Of a stretch of DNA of 6,647 bases, positions 1 through 6,200 are shown piece after piece (position 1 is the first letter of the stretch; each line of letters begins with the position of its first letter). The position numbers and the translations under genes are program-made. Origin of the DNA: DASTOB01 sp035720425 (lineage in GTDB: Bacteria > Chloroflexota > Limnocylindria > Limnocylindrales > CSP1-4); the NCBI GenBank assembly GCA_035720425.1, contig DASTOB010000005.1, positions 1 to 6,647 of the forward strand. The letters run 5' to 3'. The notes beneath the pieces were generated by a model that worked only from the letters and a program-made list of their open reading frames with translations, was not told the DNA's origin and searched no databases.

Positions 1-619
1 CCTGCCAGACGAGGTGGTCCGGCCGACGACTCTCGTCTCTGACCAGCCGGCAGTACGGGCACTCGCCCTCACGAATGACGAAGCGAGCCGCGCCGCCGAG
101 CTCCTCGGCGATGCGGTGCGGGATCTGCGGCAGGTCGTACAGGTCGAGGCACAGGTGATTCGTCCGCGCGCCGGCCTGCGCTCCCCAGTTCTGGACGACC
201 TGGAGGTAGTCCGTCTGGCCGTGCCCGCGCGCCTCGACGAGGGAGGCGCGAGCGGCGGCGACCATCGTCTCGATCATCGTGCTGCCCACCGCGTGGAGCG
301 GACGGTGCTCGCCCGGCGGCGCCACGATCGTGCGCCACGAGCCGGCCGCGCGGGCCTGCGCGATGGCGACCTGGGCGAGGCTCCGATCGAGCTCGTGGGC
401 ATCGTCCTCCGTGCCCACGGTGTGGAAGGCGAAGTCCTTGAGGACGCGGAGGCGAACGCCGTCGCCGGCCGGCAGGCGACAGTTCTGGCAGTCGCCGCCG
501 TCGTCGACGGGCTCGGCGGCGCGGGCGAAGCGGTCACGGAGGAACTCGCGGTCGACGACGGTGGCGACCCACCAGCCGGTGATTGGATCCTTGCGCAGCT
601 CGAACAGGCCGGCGGCCAC
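1..619 (-). CDS. GalT-like (HIT superfamily) nucleotidyltransferase homologue, C-terminus cut by window edge
   Basis: This 206-codon open frame starts at GTG 619 and runs off the left edge. Residues 7-18 read ELRKDPITGWWV, the N-terminal signature of galactose-1-phosphate uridylyltransferases. A CxxC pair (C44, C47) sits where GalT has a zinc site. Residues 144-159 align with the GalT active-site segment NxGxxAGAS..HPHxQ but read NWGAQAGARTNHLCLD. The catalytic second His is thus Cys157, the Gln is Asp159 and the Ser is Arg152. The following LPQIPHRIAEEL and a second CxxC (CPYC, 187-190) match the GalT linker into the second HIT-like domain. The usual HEV near residue 96 reads WRT. The fold call is solid, but GalT chemistry is doubtful. 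Its GTG lies one base after the lipB stop with no clear Shine-Dalgarno, so translation is probably coupled to lipB. GTG was chosen because it places the ELRKDP signature at the usual distance from the N-terminus. Confidence 0.8.
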   Translation of the reverse strand, partial: MAAGLFELRKDPITGWWVATVVDREFLRDRFARAAEPVDDGGDCQNCRLPAGDGVRLRVLKDFAFHTVGTEDDAHELDRSLAQVAIAQARAAGSWRTIVAPPGEHRPLHAVGSTMIETMVAAARASLVEARGHGQTDYLQVVQNWGAQAGARTNHLCLDLYDLPQIPHRIAEELGGAARFVIREGECPYCRLVRDESRRPDHLVWQ

Positions 620-620
620 G

Positions 621-1406
621 TCAGGCCGCCTGACCGGCGACGAGGCGCTCGAGCCGCGACCGGGTGGCGGCCGGGTCGGCCGATGGGGGCAGGTCGCCGG
701 CCAACGGGGCGTCGAGGGCGGCCGACAGCGAGCGGGCGAAGACCGATGCCGCCGCCGCGACGGTTGGCGGGTTCTCGTGCCGTGGCGCCCCGTCCTCGCC
801 TGCACGGTCGAGCTCCGCACGGTCGAGCTCCGCGGCGACCGACGTCGACGCGACGCCCGGCATCCCGCACGGGTCGATGAGCGCGAAGTCGGCGAGGTCC
901 GGGGCGACGTTGAGCGCGATCCCGTGGTACGTCACGCCGCGCTCGACGCGGATGCCGAGGGCGCCGATCTTGCGCGGCGCGGTGCCGTCCGGGTCGCACC
1001 AGCAGCCGGGATGACCGTCGCGCCGAGCCGCGTCCACGCCGAACGCAGCGCACGTCGCGACCATCGCACCTTCGAGAGCGCGAACAAGCGGCCGAAGGAG
1101 CAGGCCGCGGCGCGACAGGGCGAGGATGGGGTAGGCCACGAGCTGACCGGGCCCGTGATACGTGACTTCGCCGCCGCGCTCGACGCGGATGACCTCGATG
1201 CTGCGCGCCGCGAGCTCGTCCGGCGGCGCGAGCACGTGGCGCTCGTCGCCGTGCCGGCCGATGGTGAGCACGGCCGGGTGCTCGAGAAGGAGGACCTGAT
1301 CGGCGATCCGATCGTCGGCGCGCGCGGCCGCCAGCCTGCGTTGGAGATCCCAGGCCTCGCGGTAGTCGATCCGGCCGAGCCAGCTCGCCTCAAGCGGCGC
1401 GTTCAC
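621..1406 (-). CDS. lipB: Octanoyl-[acyl-carrier-protein]:protein N-octanoyltransferase LipB
   Basis: LipB moves the octanoyl group from acyl carrier protein to the lipoyl-domain lysine of target enzymes in the cytoplasm; LipA then inserts sulfur. The 261 residues carry the family signatures: LLLEHPAVLTIGRHG (39-53), RGGEVTYHGPGQLVAYPI (77-94), the catalytic lysine in RKIGALGIRV (K146), GVTYHGIALNV (157-167) and the acyl-accepting cysteine C180 in PCGMPGVASTSV. All expected catalytic residues are present. The protein is longer than the typical LipB (about 210-230 residues) because of a low-complexity stretch near 192-215, containing ELDRAELDRA, and an Ala-rich C-terminal tail. The start is GTG at 1406; no Shine-Dalgarno is visible, but an extended -10 lies just upstream. 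The GalT-like gene follows after one base. No lipA is in the window. Confidence 0.96.
   Translation of the reverse strand: MNAPLEASWLGRIDYREAWDLQRRLAAARADDRIADQVLLLEHPAVLTIGRHGDERHVLAPPDELAARSIEVIRVERGGEVTYHGPGQLVAYPILALSRRGLLLRPLVRALEGAMVATCAAFGVDAARRDGHPGCWCDPDGTAPRKIGALGIRVERGVTYHGIALNVAPDLADFALIDPCGMPGVASTSVAAELDRAELDRAGEDGAPRHENPPTVAAAASVFARSLSAALDAPLAGDLPPSADPAATRSRLERLVAGQAA
802..831. repeat. Perfect 15-bp tandem duplication inside lipB
   Basis: The unit gcacggtcgagctcc occurs twice in a row (802-816 and 817-831). It keeps the frame and produces the duplicated pentapeptide ELDRA-ELDRA in the linker after the catalytic cysteine of LipB. It looks like a recent slippage duplication in a tolerant loop. 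Confidence 0.85.
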
Positions 1407-1412
1407 GGCCGC

Positions 1413-1421
1413 ACGATAGCA
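1413..1421 (-). promoter_or_regulatory. Extended -10 promoter element of lipB
   Basis: Read on the minus strand the site is TGCTATCGT, an extended -10 (TGn followed by TAnnnT). Only six bases separate it from the lipB GTG, so transcription would start at or next to the start codon and the message would be nearly leaderless. This fits the lack of a ribosome binding site. No good -35 is present; the -35 region is occupied by a palindrome. Nearly the same nonamer precedes the lipoprotein gene. Confidence 0.55.
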
Positions 1422-1442
1422 GGCCAGCGTCGGACGCCGGCC
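1422..1442. repeat. 21-bp near-perfect palindrome over the lipB -35/spacer region
   Basis: The sequence has the form GGCC-A-GCGTC-G-GACGC-C-GGCC: nine of ten arm positions pair, with a single mismatch. It lies between the lipoprotein stop and the lipB -10. It could be an operator overlapping the lipB promoter, or the stem of a terminator for the upstream lipoprotein gene. No T-tract follows, which weakens the terminator reading. Confidence 0.5.
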
Positions 1443-1450
1443 TTCGGGCC
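1439..1450. other. GGCC-TTCG-GGCC mini-hairpin
   Basis: On the plus strand this is a four-base-pair stem closed by a TTCG tetraloop, overlapping the last bases of the adjacent palindrome. On the minus strand, where transcripts are expected, the loop reads CGAA. It may help end the lipoprotein transcript, but the stem is short and no T-run follows. Confidence 0.3.
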
Positions 1451-1465
1451 CTTGCCGCGCGCGGT

Positions 1466-2254
1466 TCAGTCCGGGGGCTGGATGTCGATCGTCGGGTCGT
1501 TGATCCGCGAGACGTCGAACGACAGGACGAGCTCGACCTGCTCGCCGTCGACTTCGGTCACGCCGGACATCGACATCGAGACGAGGTAGCCGCCGTCGAC
1601 GGCGATCCAGATGTCGGCCTCACCGTCCGGTCCAAGGGAATCGGCGAAGCCCGGCACCGACGAGTCGAGGCGGTAGTGGGTCGTGGCAACGCCGTTCTTG
1701 TCCTCCTGCCCCACGACGAGCGGACCGGACAGCGCATCCTCCGGGACCGACGTGAGCAGCGACGCGGGGGCGAGGCTGTCGACCATGCCCTCGAAGCTGC
1801 CGGCACCGCCGGGCTGGGCGATGAACGTGCCCGTGCCGAGGTCGAGCCAGGCGTCGTTACCGATGAGGATGACCCGCAGGCCCTCCTCGCCCGTCGTGAG
1901 ACCCTCGAACCCGGACATCGTGAAGTCGACCGCATCGTTCTCGCGATCGACGATCGCGGACATCGTGACGCCCGACGCACCCGATGCGGTCGGCACGACG
2001 CCGGCCACGTTGATGTCGATCTGGTAGCTGGTCAGGCCGGCCAGGGCCTCGGCGGCACCGGTCAGGTCCGTCTCGTCGCCCGGATCGGCGGAGTCGGTGG
2101 GCTCCTCGGTGGGGCTCGCCGTGGGGGCGGCGGTGGGCTCGACCGATGCGGCGTCGGTCGGGCTCGGCGACGCCGAGCCGCCGCACGCGGCGACGACGAG
2201 CATGAGCGCCGCGACGAGCGCGAGCAGGCGCGGCAGGCGAAGGGCGGTGGTCAT
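1466..2254 (-). CDS. Secreted lipoprotein, LolA/LppX-LprAFG-like fold (probable)
   Basis: The product has 262 residues. A short basic N-terminus and a hydrophobic stretch (about 9-22) end in the lipobox VAAC, with C24 as the expected lipidated residue, so it should be exported and anchored to the membrane. Residues 25-62 are a Ser/Thr/Pro/Glu-rich, low-complexity tether. The rest (about 65-262) alternates short beta-like strands: TSYQIDINVAG, then LRVILIGNDAWLDLGTG, a central SLLTSVPEDALSG helix segment, TTHYRLD, ADIWIAVDGGYLVSMSMSG, and a terminal DPTIDIQPP. This order resembles the LolA-like half-barrel of mycobacterial LppX/LprG-type lipoproteins, which bind lipids or glycolipids. That is a pattern judgement and the ligand is unknown. 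The ATG at 2254 is preceded by a strong Shine-Dalgarno and gives a proper signal peptide. The open frame continues upstream to 2473, but those residues do not look like protein. Confidence 0.88.
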   Translation of the reverse strand: MTTALRLPRLLALVAALMLVVAACGGSASPSPTDAASVEPTAAPTASPTEEPTDSADPGDETDLTGAAEALAGLTSYQIDINVAGVVPTASGASGVTMSAIVDRENDAVDFTMSGFEGLTTGEEGLRVILIGNDAWLDLGTGTFIAQPGGAGSFEGMVDSLAPASLLTSVPEDALSGPLVVGQEDKNGVATTHYRLDSSVPGFADSLGPDGEADIWIAVDGGYLVSMSMSGVTEVDGEQVELVLSFDVSRINDPTIDIQPPD

Positions 2255-2257
2255 GGG

Positions 2258-2265
2258 TTCCTCCC
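2258..2265 (-). promoter_or_regulatory. Ribosome binding site of the lipoprotein gene
   Basis: The minus strand reads GGGAGGAA, a near-perfect Shine-Dalgarno, three bases before ATG 2254 (GGAGG is five bases away). It decides the start and excludes the longer open frame. Confidence 0.85.
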
Positions 2266-2288
2266 GGCTGGCGTGGACGCCGGGGCGG

Positions 2289-2297
2289 AGGATAGCA
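2289..2297 (-). promoter_or_regulatory. Extended -10 promoter element of the lipoprotein gene
   Basis: The minus strand reads TGCTATCCT, an extended -10. The predicted transcript starts about 28-30 bases before the ATG, leaving room for the ribosome binding site. No consensus -35 is seen 17 bases upstream. It differs from the lipB element by one base. Confidence 0.55.
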
Positions 2298-2399
2298 GCC
2301 TTTCCCGATCGGACCGTCTCGCCGGGAGTCCCGCTGGGGCTCGCCGGAGGTCCTGCCGCCATGCGCTGGCCGTACTTGTTTCGTCGCCCCGCTCCCCCT

Positions 2400-2488
2400 G
2401 GTAACGGGATCCGGATGAATGAGCGTGGCCGTGGCCCGAACGACCGAATCGGGACATCGGCGTGCACGTTCATCGCGGAACCGTTACC
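2400..2488. repeat. Inverted repeat GGTAACGG ... CCGTTACC
   Basis: An exact eight-base arm at 2400-2407 is matched by its reverse complement at 2481-2488, with 73 bases between. The similarity extends loosely, since CTG precedes the left arm and CAG occurs a few bases past the right arm. It lies 145-235 bases upstream of the lipoprotein start. It may be a paired protein-binding site or chance. Confidence 0.35.
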
Positions 2489-2536
2489 ACCAGTTGCGGG
2501 CGGTCCCGTGGTGGCGGATCCCGGTGCTCGCCCGCC

Positions 2537-2563
2537 GCCGGTCCTCCTTCGCTGCCGGTCCTC
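2537..2563. repeat. Direct repeat GCCGGTCCTC, two copies 17 bp apart
   Basis: Exact ten-base copies occur at 2537-2546 and 2554-2563. They are short and GC-rich, with no assigned role. Confidence 0.4.
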
Positions 2564-2606
2564 GCCCGCCGCGCACCTACACGTCCCGGTCGCGCTCGCC
2601 GGCGTC

Positions 2607-2625
2607 TGTCACTTCACGTGTGACA
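2607..2625. repeat. Operator-like palindrome TGTCAC-N7-GTGACA
   Basis: Perfect six-base arms flank a seven-base spacer that itself contributes to a CACGTG core. The size and symmetry are like a dimeric repressor site, but no regulator gene is nearby. The left half also begins the 72-bp direct repeat. Confidence 0.45.
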
Positions 2626-2654
2626 ACGGGCGAAGGAAGGTCGCTGACTCGGTC

Positions 2655-2690
2655 CTGGAGGTGCGTTCGTTCGTCGTTTGTCACCTCCGG
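2655..2690. repeat. Inverted repeat with 7-bp exact arms (GGAGGTG/CACCTCC)
   Basis: The exact arms are 2657-2663 and 2682-2688. They extend to nine pairs if one G-T wobble is allowed, around an 18-base loop rich in CGTT repeats. It could form a hairpin in a transcript of either strand; no T-run follows. Confidence 0.4.
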
Positions 2691-2749
2691 GGCACCATGT
2701 GGCGAAGGAACGGCCGATGCGGGCCGGGTCCGGGGACCCTCGTTCGTCC

Positions 2750-2760
2750 CGTGTAACACG
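2750..2760. repeat. 11-bp palindrome CGTGT-A-ACACG
   Basis: Perfect five-base arms flank a single central base, immediately before another CACGTG. It lies at the position expected for a third 72-bp repeat copy. Confidence 0.4.
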
Positions 2761-2764
2761 TGAT

Positions 2765-2789
2765 GTTCCACCGGCGGCGCAGGTGGAAC
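2765..2789. repeat. Hairpin GTTCCACC-N9-GGTGGAAC
   Basis: Perfect eight-base-pair arms flank a nine-base GC-rich loop. It is the strongest stem in the gap. No T-tract is present, so it is not a classical terminator; an operator or structured RNA element is possible. Confidence 0.5.
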
Positions 2790-2838
2790 GAGCGGACTGA
2801 CGGCGGGTGAGTGCGACGAGCGGGGATTCCCTCAGGGT

Positions 2839-3007
2839 GGAGCGCCCGGAGCCCCAACGGGGCGGAGGAACCCTCGGCTCCTGGCGGAGTGAGCGCCGTC
2901 CCGCGCCGTTCGGGCCGCCGGGAGCCCCATCGGACACCGGACGGTCATGTCCGAGCCGGTCGATCGTCGTTCCGCCGTCGGTTGGAGCGCCGGGAGCCCC
3001 AGGGCGG
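2839..3007. repeat. Three copies of a GGAGCCCCA-containing GC-rich element, 72-73 bp apart
   Basis: GGAGCCCCA occurs at 2848, 2921 and 2993. The last two copies share the 14-mer CGCCGGGAGCCCCA. The first and third share flanking GGAGCGCC on the left and GGGCGG on the right (with small differences). Copy one folds as GCCCC-AAC-GGGGC (2851-2863). The spacing of 73 and 72 bases matches the TGTCAC repeat further left. Confidence 0.6.
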
Positions 3008-3091
3008 ACGCGGGGGCGACCCCGATCCGGCTTCGGACGGTCGACCCCGACTTCGCCGCGCTCCTCCGGCACTCCGGCTGACCACTCAGCG

Positions 3092-3121
3092 TTGACCGCG
3101 AACCGGGACGCCTCGTAGAAT
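3092..3121 (+). promoter_or_regulatory. Sigma70-type promoter of the tRNA-Gly gene
   Basis: A -35 box TTGACC (3092-3097) and a -10 box TAGAAT (3116-3121) are separated by 18 bases. This is the best promoter in the window. Transcription should begin about seven bases after the -10, giving a 5' leader of roughly eight bases before the mature tRNA. Confidence 0.8.
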
Positions 3122-3135
3122 CCGCCTGCTCCCGA

Positions 3136-3211
3136 GCGGGAGTAACTCAGCTGGCAGAGTGTCTGCTTCCCAAGCAGAATGTCGCGGGTTCGAATCCCGT
3201 CTCCCGCTCCA
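3136..3211 (+). tRNA. tRNA-Gly (anticodon CCC)
   Basis: The cloverleaf closes fully. The acceptor stem GCGGGAG (3136-3142) pairs with CTCCCGC (3201-3207), followed by discriminator T and an encoded CCA (3209-3211). The D stem is ACTC/GAGT. The anticodon stem TCTGC/GCAGA encloses loop TTCCCAA with CCC at 3169-3171. The T stem GCGGG/CCCGT holds TTCGAAT and one G-T pair. CCC reads GGG glycine codons. The gene is 76 bases with CCA. Confidence 0.97.
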
Positions 3212-3253
3212 CTCCCCCATCGTCCCGGACGCAGCGCTGACGACGCCGCAAAC

Positions 3254-6200
3254 ATGGATGATGAGCGCATGGACGTCGGCGCGGCCGGAGCGGTCACCTT
3301 CCTGTTCACGGACCTCGAGGGCAGCACGCGCCTCTGGGAGCAGTTCCCGGACGGCATGAAGGCGGCCCTGAGGCGCCACGACGCGATCCTTCGCGGAGCG
3401 ATCGAGGAGTCGAAGGGTCGCGTGGTCAAGACCACCGGCGACGGCATGATGGCCGTGTTCGAGGACCCGGCCGACGCGGCAACCGCCAGCCTCACAGCCC
3501 AGCGCGGCATGGCCCTCGAAGCGTGGGCCGATTGCGGCCCCCTGCGGGTACGGATGGGCGTCCACGCGGGCGCGGCCGACCAGCGGGCGGACGACTTCTT
3601 CGGCCCCACCGTGAACCGGACGGCACGGATCATGGCCGCGGGGCACGGGGGCCAGGTCCTCCTGTCGGCCGCGGCCGCGGACGGCGCCAGGGAGCGGCTC
3701 CCGAGCGGCGCCGGCCTGCTTGACCTCGGCGAACATCGGCTCAAGGACCTCGGCCGCCCGGAGCACCTCTTCCAGCTCATCCATCCCGACCTGGCATCGG
3801 ACTTCCCGCCGTTGTCGGTCGTCCGTCCGCCGGGTGCCAGCCTGCCGTCCCAGGCGGCCGCGGTCGTCGGTCGTCAGGTCGAACTCAAGGCAGTGCGGAG
3901 CCGCCTTGACGATCCGTCGGTTCGCCTGCTCACGCTCATCGGGCCCGGCGGGACCGGCAAGACGACGCTCGCCATCCGGGCGGCCGACGATCTCGCGCCG
4001 AGCCTTCCGGACGGCGTGTCCTTCGTCGACCTGTCGAACGCCCGGGACACGACCGCCGTGCTCGTCGCGATCGCCCGTTCGATCGGGCTCGGCGACGTCA
4101 TCGAGCGCACGCTCCTCGAGGAACTCACCGACTGGCTCACGGATCGACGGATGCTGCTCGTGCTCGACAACTTCGAGCAGGTCACCGAGGCGGCGGGCGC
4201 GGTCGCCCAGCTGCTGCGCGATTGTCCACGCCTGATCGTGCTCGTCACGAGCCGCGAGGCGCTCCACGTCCGGGCCGAGCACGTGTACGCCGTTCCGCCG
4301 CTCGGTCTGCCCCCGGAAGGGCTCACCCGGCCCTCGGCCGCAAGCGTGGAAGCCTCCGAAGCCGTCCAGCTCTTCCTCGACCGAGCCCAGGCCGTCCGTC
4401 CCGACTTCCGATTGACCGATGACAACGCCGGGGCCATCGCGGAGATCTGCCGCCGGCTCGACGGCCTGCCCCTCGCGATCGAGCTGGCCGCGGCGCGCCT
4501 GGGGCTCTTCTCCCCCGAGGTCCTGCGCGACCGGCTCGGAGACCGGCTCGGGCTGCTCCGCAGCGGACCGCGCGACCTTCCGGAGCGGCAACAGACGCTG
4601 CGCGCGACGATGGACTGGAGCTATGACCTCCTCGAGGCCCGCGAGCAACGGTTGTTCGAGTTTCTCGCGGTCTTCGCCGATGCCGAGTTCGGGGCGATCG
4701 AATCCGTCGCCGCCGCGGTCGGCACCGTCGACGGCATCGCACTCGACGTCCTCGACGGCCTCGGCGGGTTGGCCGAGAAGAGCCTGATCCGTCAGGTCGA
4801 TGGGCAGGGCGGTGAGCCCCGCGTGGCGATGCTCGAGACGATCCGGGAGTTCGCGGCCGACCGGCTCGACCAGCGACCCGACTTCGGCGCGCGCGTGCGT
4901 CGGGCGCACGCCACGTACTTCGCCGACGTCGCGCACGGGTTGCGCGGGCAGCTGACGGGCAACGAGCGGGAAACCGCCCTCGCGACGATGGCCGCCGACG
5001 TCGCGAACCTGCGGATCGCCTGGGCCTTCTGGGTGTCCGCCGGCGACCTCGAGCAGCTCGACAAGCTGGCCGACAGCCTGCTCATCCTCAACGACGCGCG
5101 CGGCTGGTATCACGACACCGTCGGCCTGACCAGCGACATGCTCCGCGTCCTCGGGGCGGCTGCTTCCTCACCGGAGCGCGTCGGCCAGGAGATCGCCTTG
5201 CGAACGAGCCTCGCTCGAGCGCTCATGGCTACGAAGGGCGTCACCCAGGAAACGGAGGACGCATTCACCAGCGCGGTCGAGCTGTTCGAGCGCGGTGCCA
5301 ATGTCGGCCAGCAGCACTCCGTCCTACGGGGCCTGGCCAGCCTGTACCTGTTCCGTGGACCGTCCGAGCGGGCGGCCGAACTCGGGGCGGAGATCCTGGC
5401 GCTCGGCGAGTCGGGACGCCACACCGGAATGCGGATCGACGGACACCTGCTCATCGGCGCTCACCTGACGATGGCCGTCGACTTCGCGCGCGGGCTGGAG
5501 CACCTCGACGCGGCGATCTCGCTGTTCACGGGGGCGCCGACGAAGGCGCGCACGATGCGCGTGGGCAATGACCCGCGCGTGGCGTGCTACACGACGTCCG
5601 CCTTTACCCTGTGGACCCTGGGGTATCCGGATCGCGCGGTCGAGCGGACGGACGCCGCGCTGGCTCTGGCGGTCGAGCTCCAGCATCCGTTCACGTCTGC
5701 CTTTGCCCGCTTCCACGCGGGCCTGCTCCGCCTGTGGCGTCGAGACCCCGACGTCGCCCACGGCCTGGCGGTCGGCCTGCTCGAGGTCGCCGAGGAGCAC
5801 GGCTTCCGGATCTGGACCGCGGCCGGGAGCTGCCTCCTCGGGGCCGCGCGCGTCGGACTCGGCCGAATCGACGAAGGCCTGGCCGACATCCGAACGGGGA
5901 TGGAGCTCTACCAGGAGCTGCGGTCGCCGCCGGTCTTCTGGCCGTTCCTGCTCTTCGTCGCCGCCGGCGCCAGCCACGCCGCCGGGCGGCCGGCGGACGG
6001 CCTCGGCCCGCTCGACATCGCCATCGAGATCCTGAGTCCCGGTTCGGGCGCCACCATGCTGCCAGAGCTCCATGTCCTCAAGGGCGACCTGCTGGCGGCG
6101 GTGGCGGCCGATGAGGCGGCCGGTCGGTCCGATGCCGAACCCTGGTACCGGCGCGCCCTCGACCGCGCCATCCAGCTGAACGCGCGGATGACGCAGTTGC

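Larger units (their letters stand above)
2607..2710. repeat. Direct repeat, period 72 bp: TGTCAC-N16-GGCGAAGGAA, two copies
   Basis: TGTCAC at 2607 and GGCGAAGGAA at 2629 recur at 2679 and 2701 with identical internal spacing (16 bases) and a period of exactly 72. Bases between the anchors are partly conserved. A weaker third start, TGTAACACGTG, lies at 2752, 73 bases further on. This looks like a diverged tandem duplication. Confidence 0.6.
2298..3091. other. About 800-bp non-coding, repeat- and palindrome-rich gap
   Basis: No frame here gives a protein-like product: all are Arg/Pro/Gly-rich and lack family motifs or ribosome binding sites. The stretch contains inverted repeats, short direct repeats and two repeat families with about 72-bp spacing, listed separately. 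It separates the leftward lipoprotein gene from the rightward tRNA-cyclase unit, so it can hold regulatory sites for either, a small RNA, or decayed sequence. Confidence 0.6.

Noticed and set aside
14..1589. Long plus-strand open frames opposite the GalT-like and lipB genes
   Set aside because: They mirror genes with unmistakable family motifs on the other strand and have no ribosome binding site or domain of their own.
2255..2473. N-terminal extension of the lipoprotein up to an ATG at 2473
   Set aside because: It would bury the signal peptide 73 residues in and translate through the promoter and ribosome binding site; the strong Shine-Dalgarno before 2254 settles the start.
2607..3007. CRISPR array
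   Set aside because: The periodic elements are short and diverged, the intervening sequence is partly conserved rather than unique, and no cas gene is present.
2811..3118. Small plus-strand proteins in the gap before the tRNA
   Set aside because: The products are Arg/Pro/Gly-rich, their recurring RREP peptides only reflect the DNA repeat, no ribosome binding site is present, and the tRNA promoter overlaps their ends.
3179..3253. Start of the cyclase protein inside the tRNA gene
   Set aside because: The first 25 residues would be encoded by the anticodon and T arms of the tRNA. The family normally begins 8-15 residues before VTFLFTD, which fits 3254 or 3269.
3136..3260. tRNA-associated integration site (attL) of a genomic island
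   Set aside because: No repeat of the tRNA 3' end was seen elsewhere in the window and there is no integrase gene.
2614..3780. A 388-codon minus-strand open frame spanning the gap, the tRNA and the cyclase start
   Set aside because: It also reads antisense through the tRNA (GDGIRTRDILLGKQTLCQLS) and crosses unrelated features; its composition is Arg/Ser/Pro-rich with no motif.
3086..5113. A 675-codon open frame on the minus strand opposite the cyclase gene
   Set aside because: It is antisense to a gene with clear cyclase and NTPase motifs, and long antisense frames are expected at this GC content. Its C-terminal part (RRDSNPRHSAWEADTLPAEL) is the well-known spurious peptide from reading the antisense strand of a tRNA-Gly.
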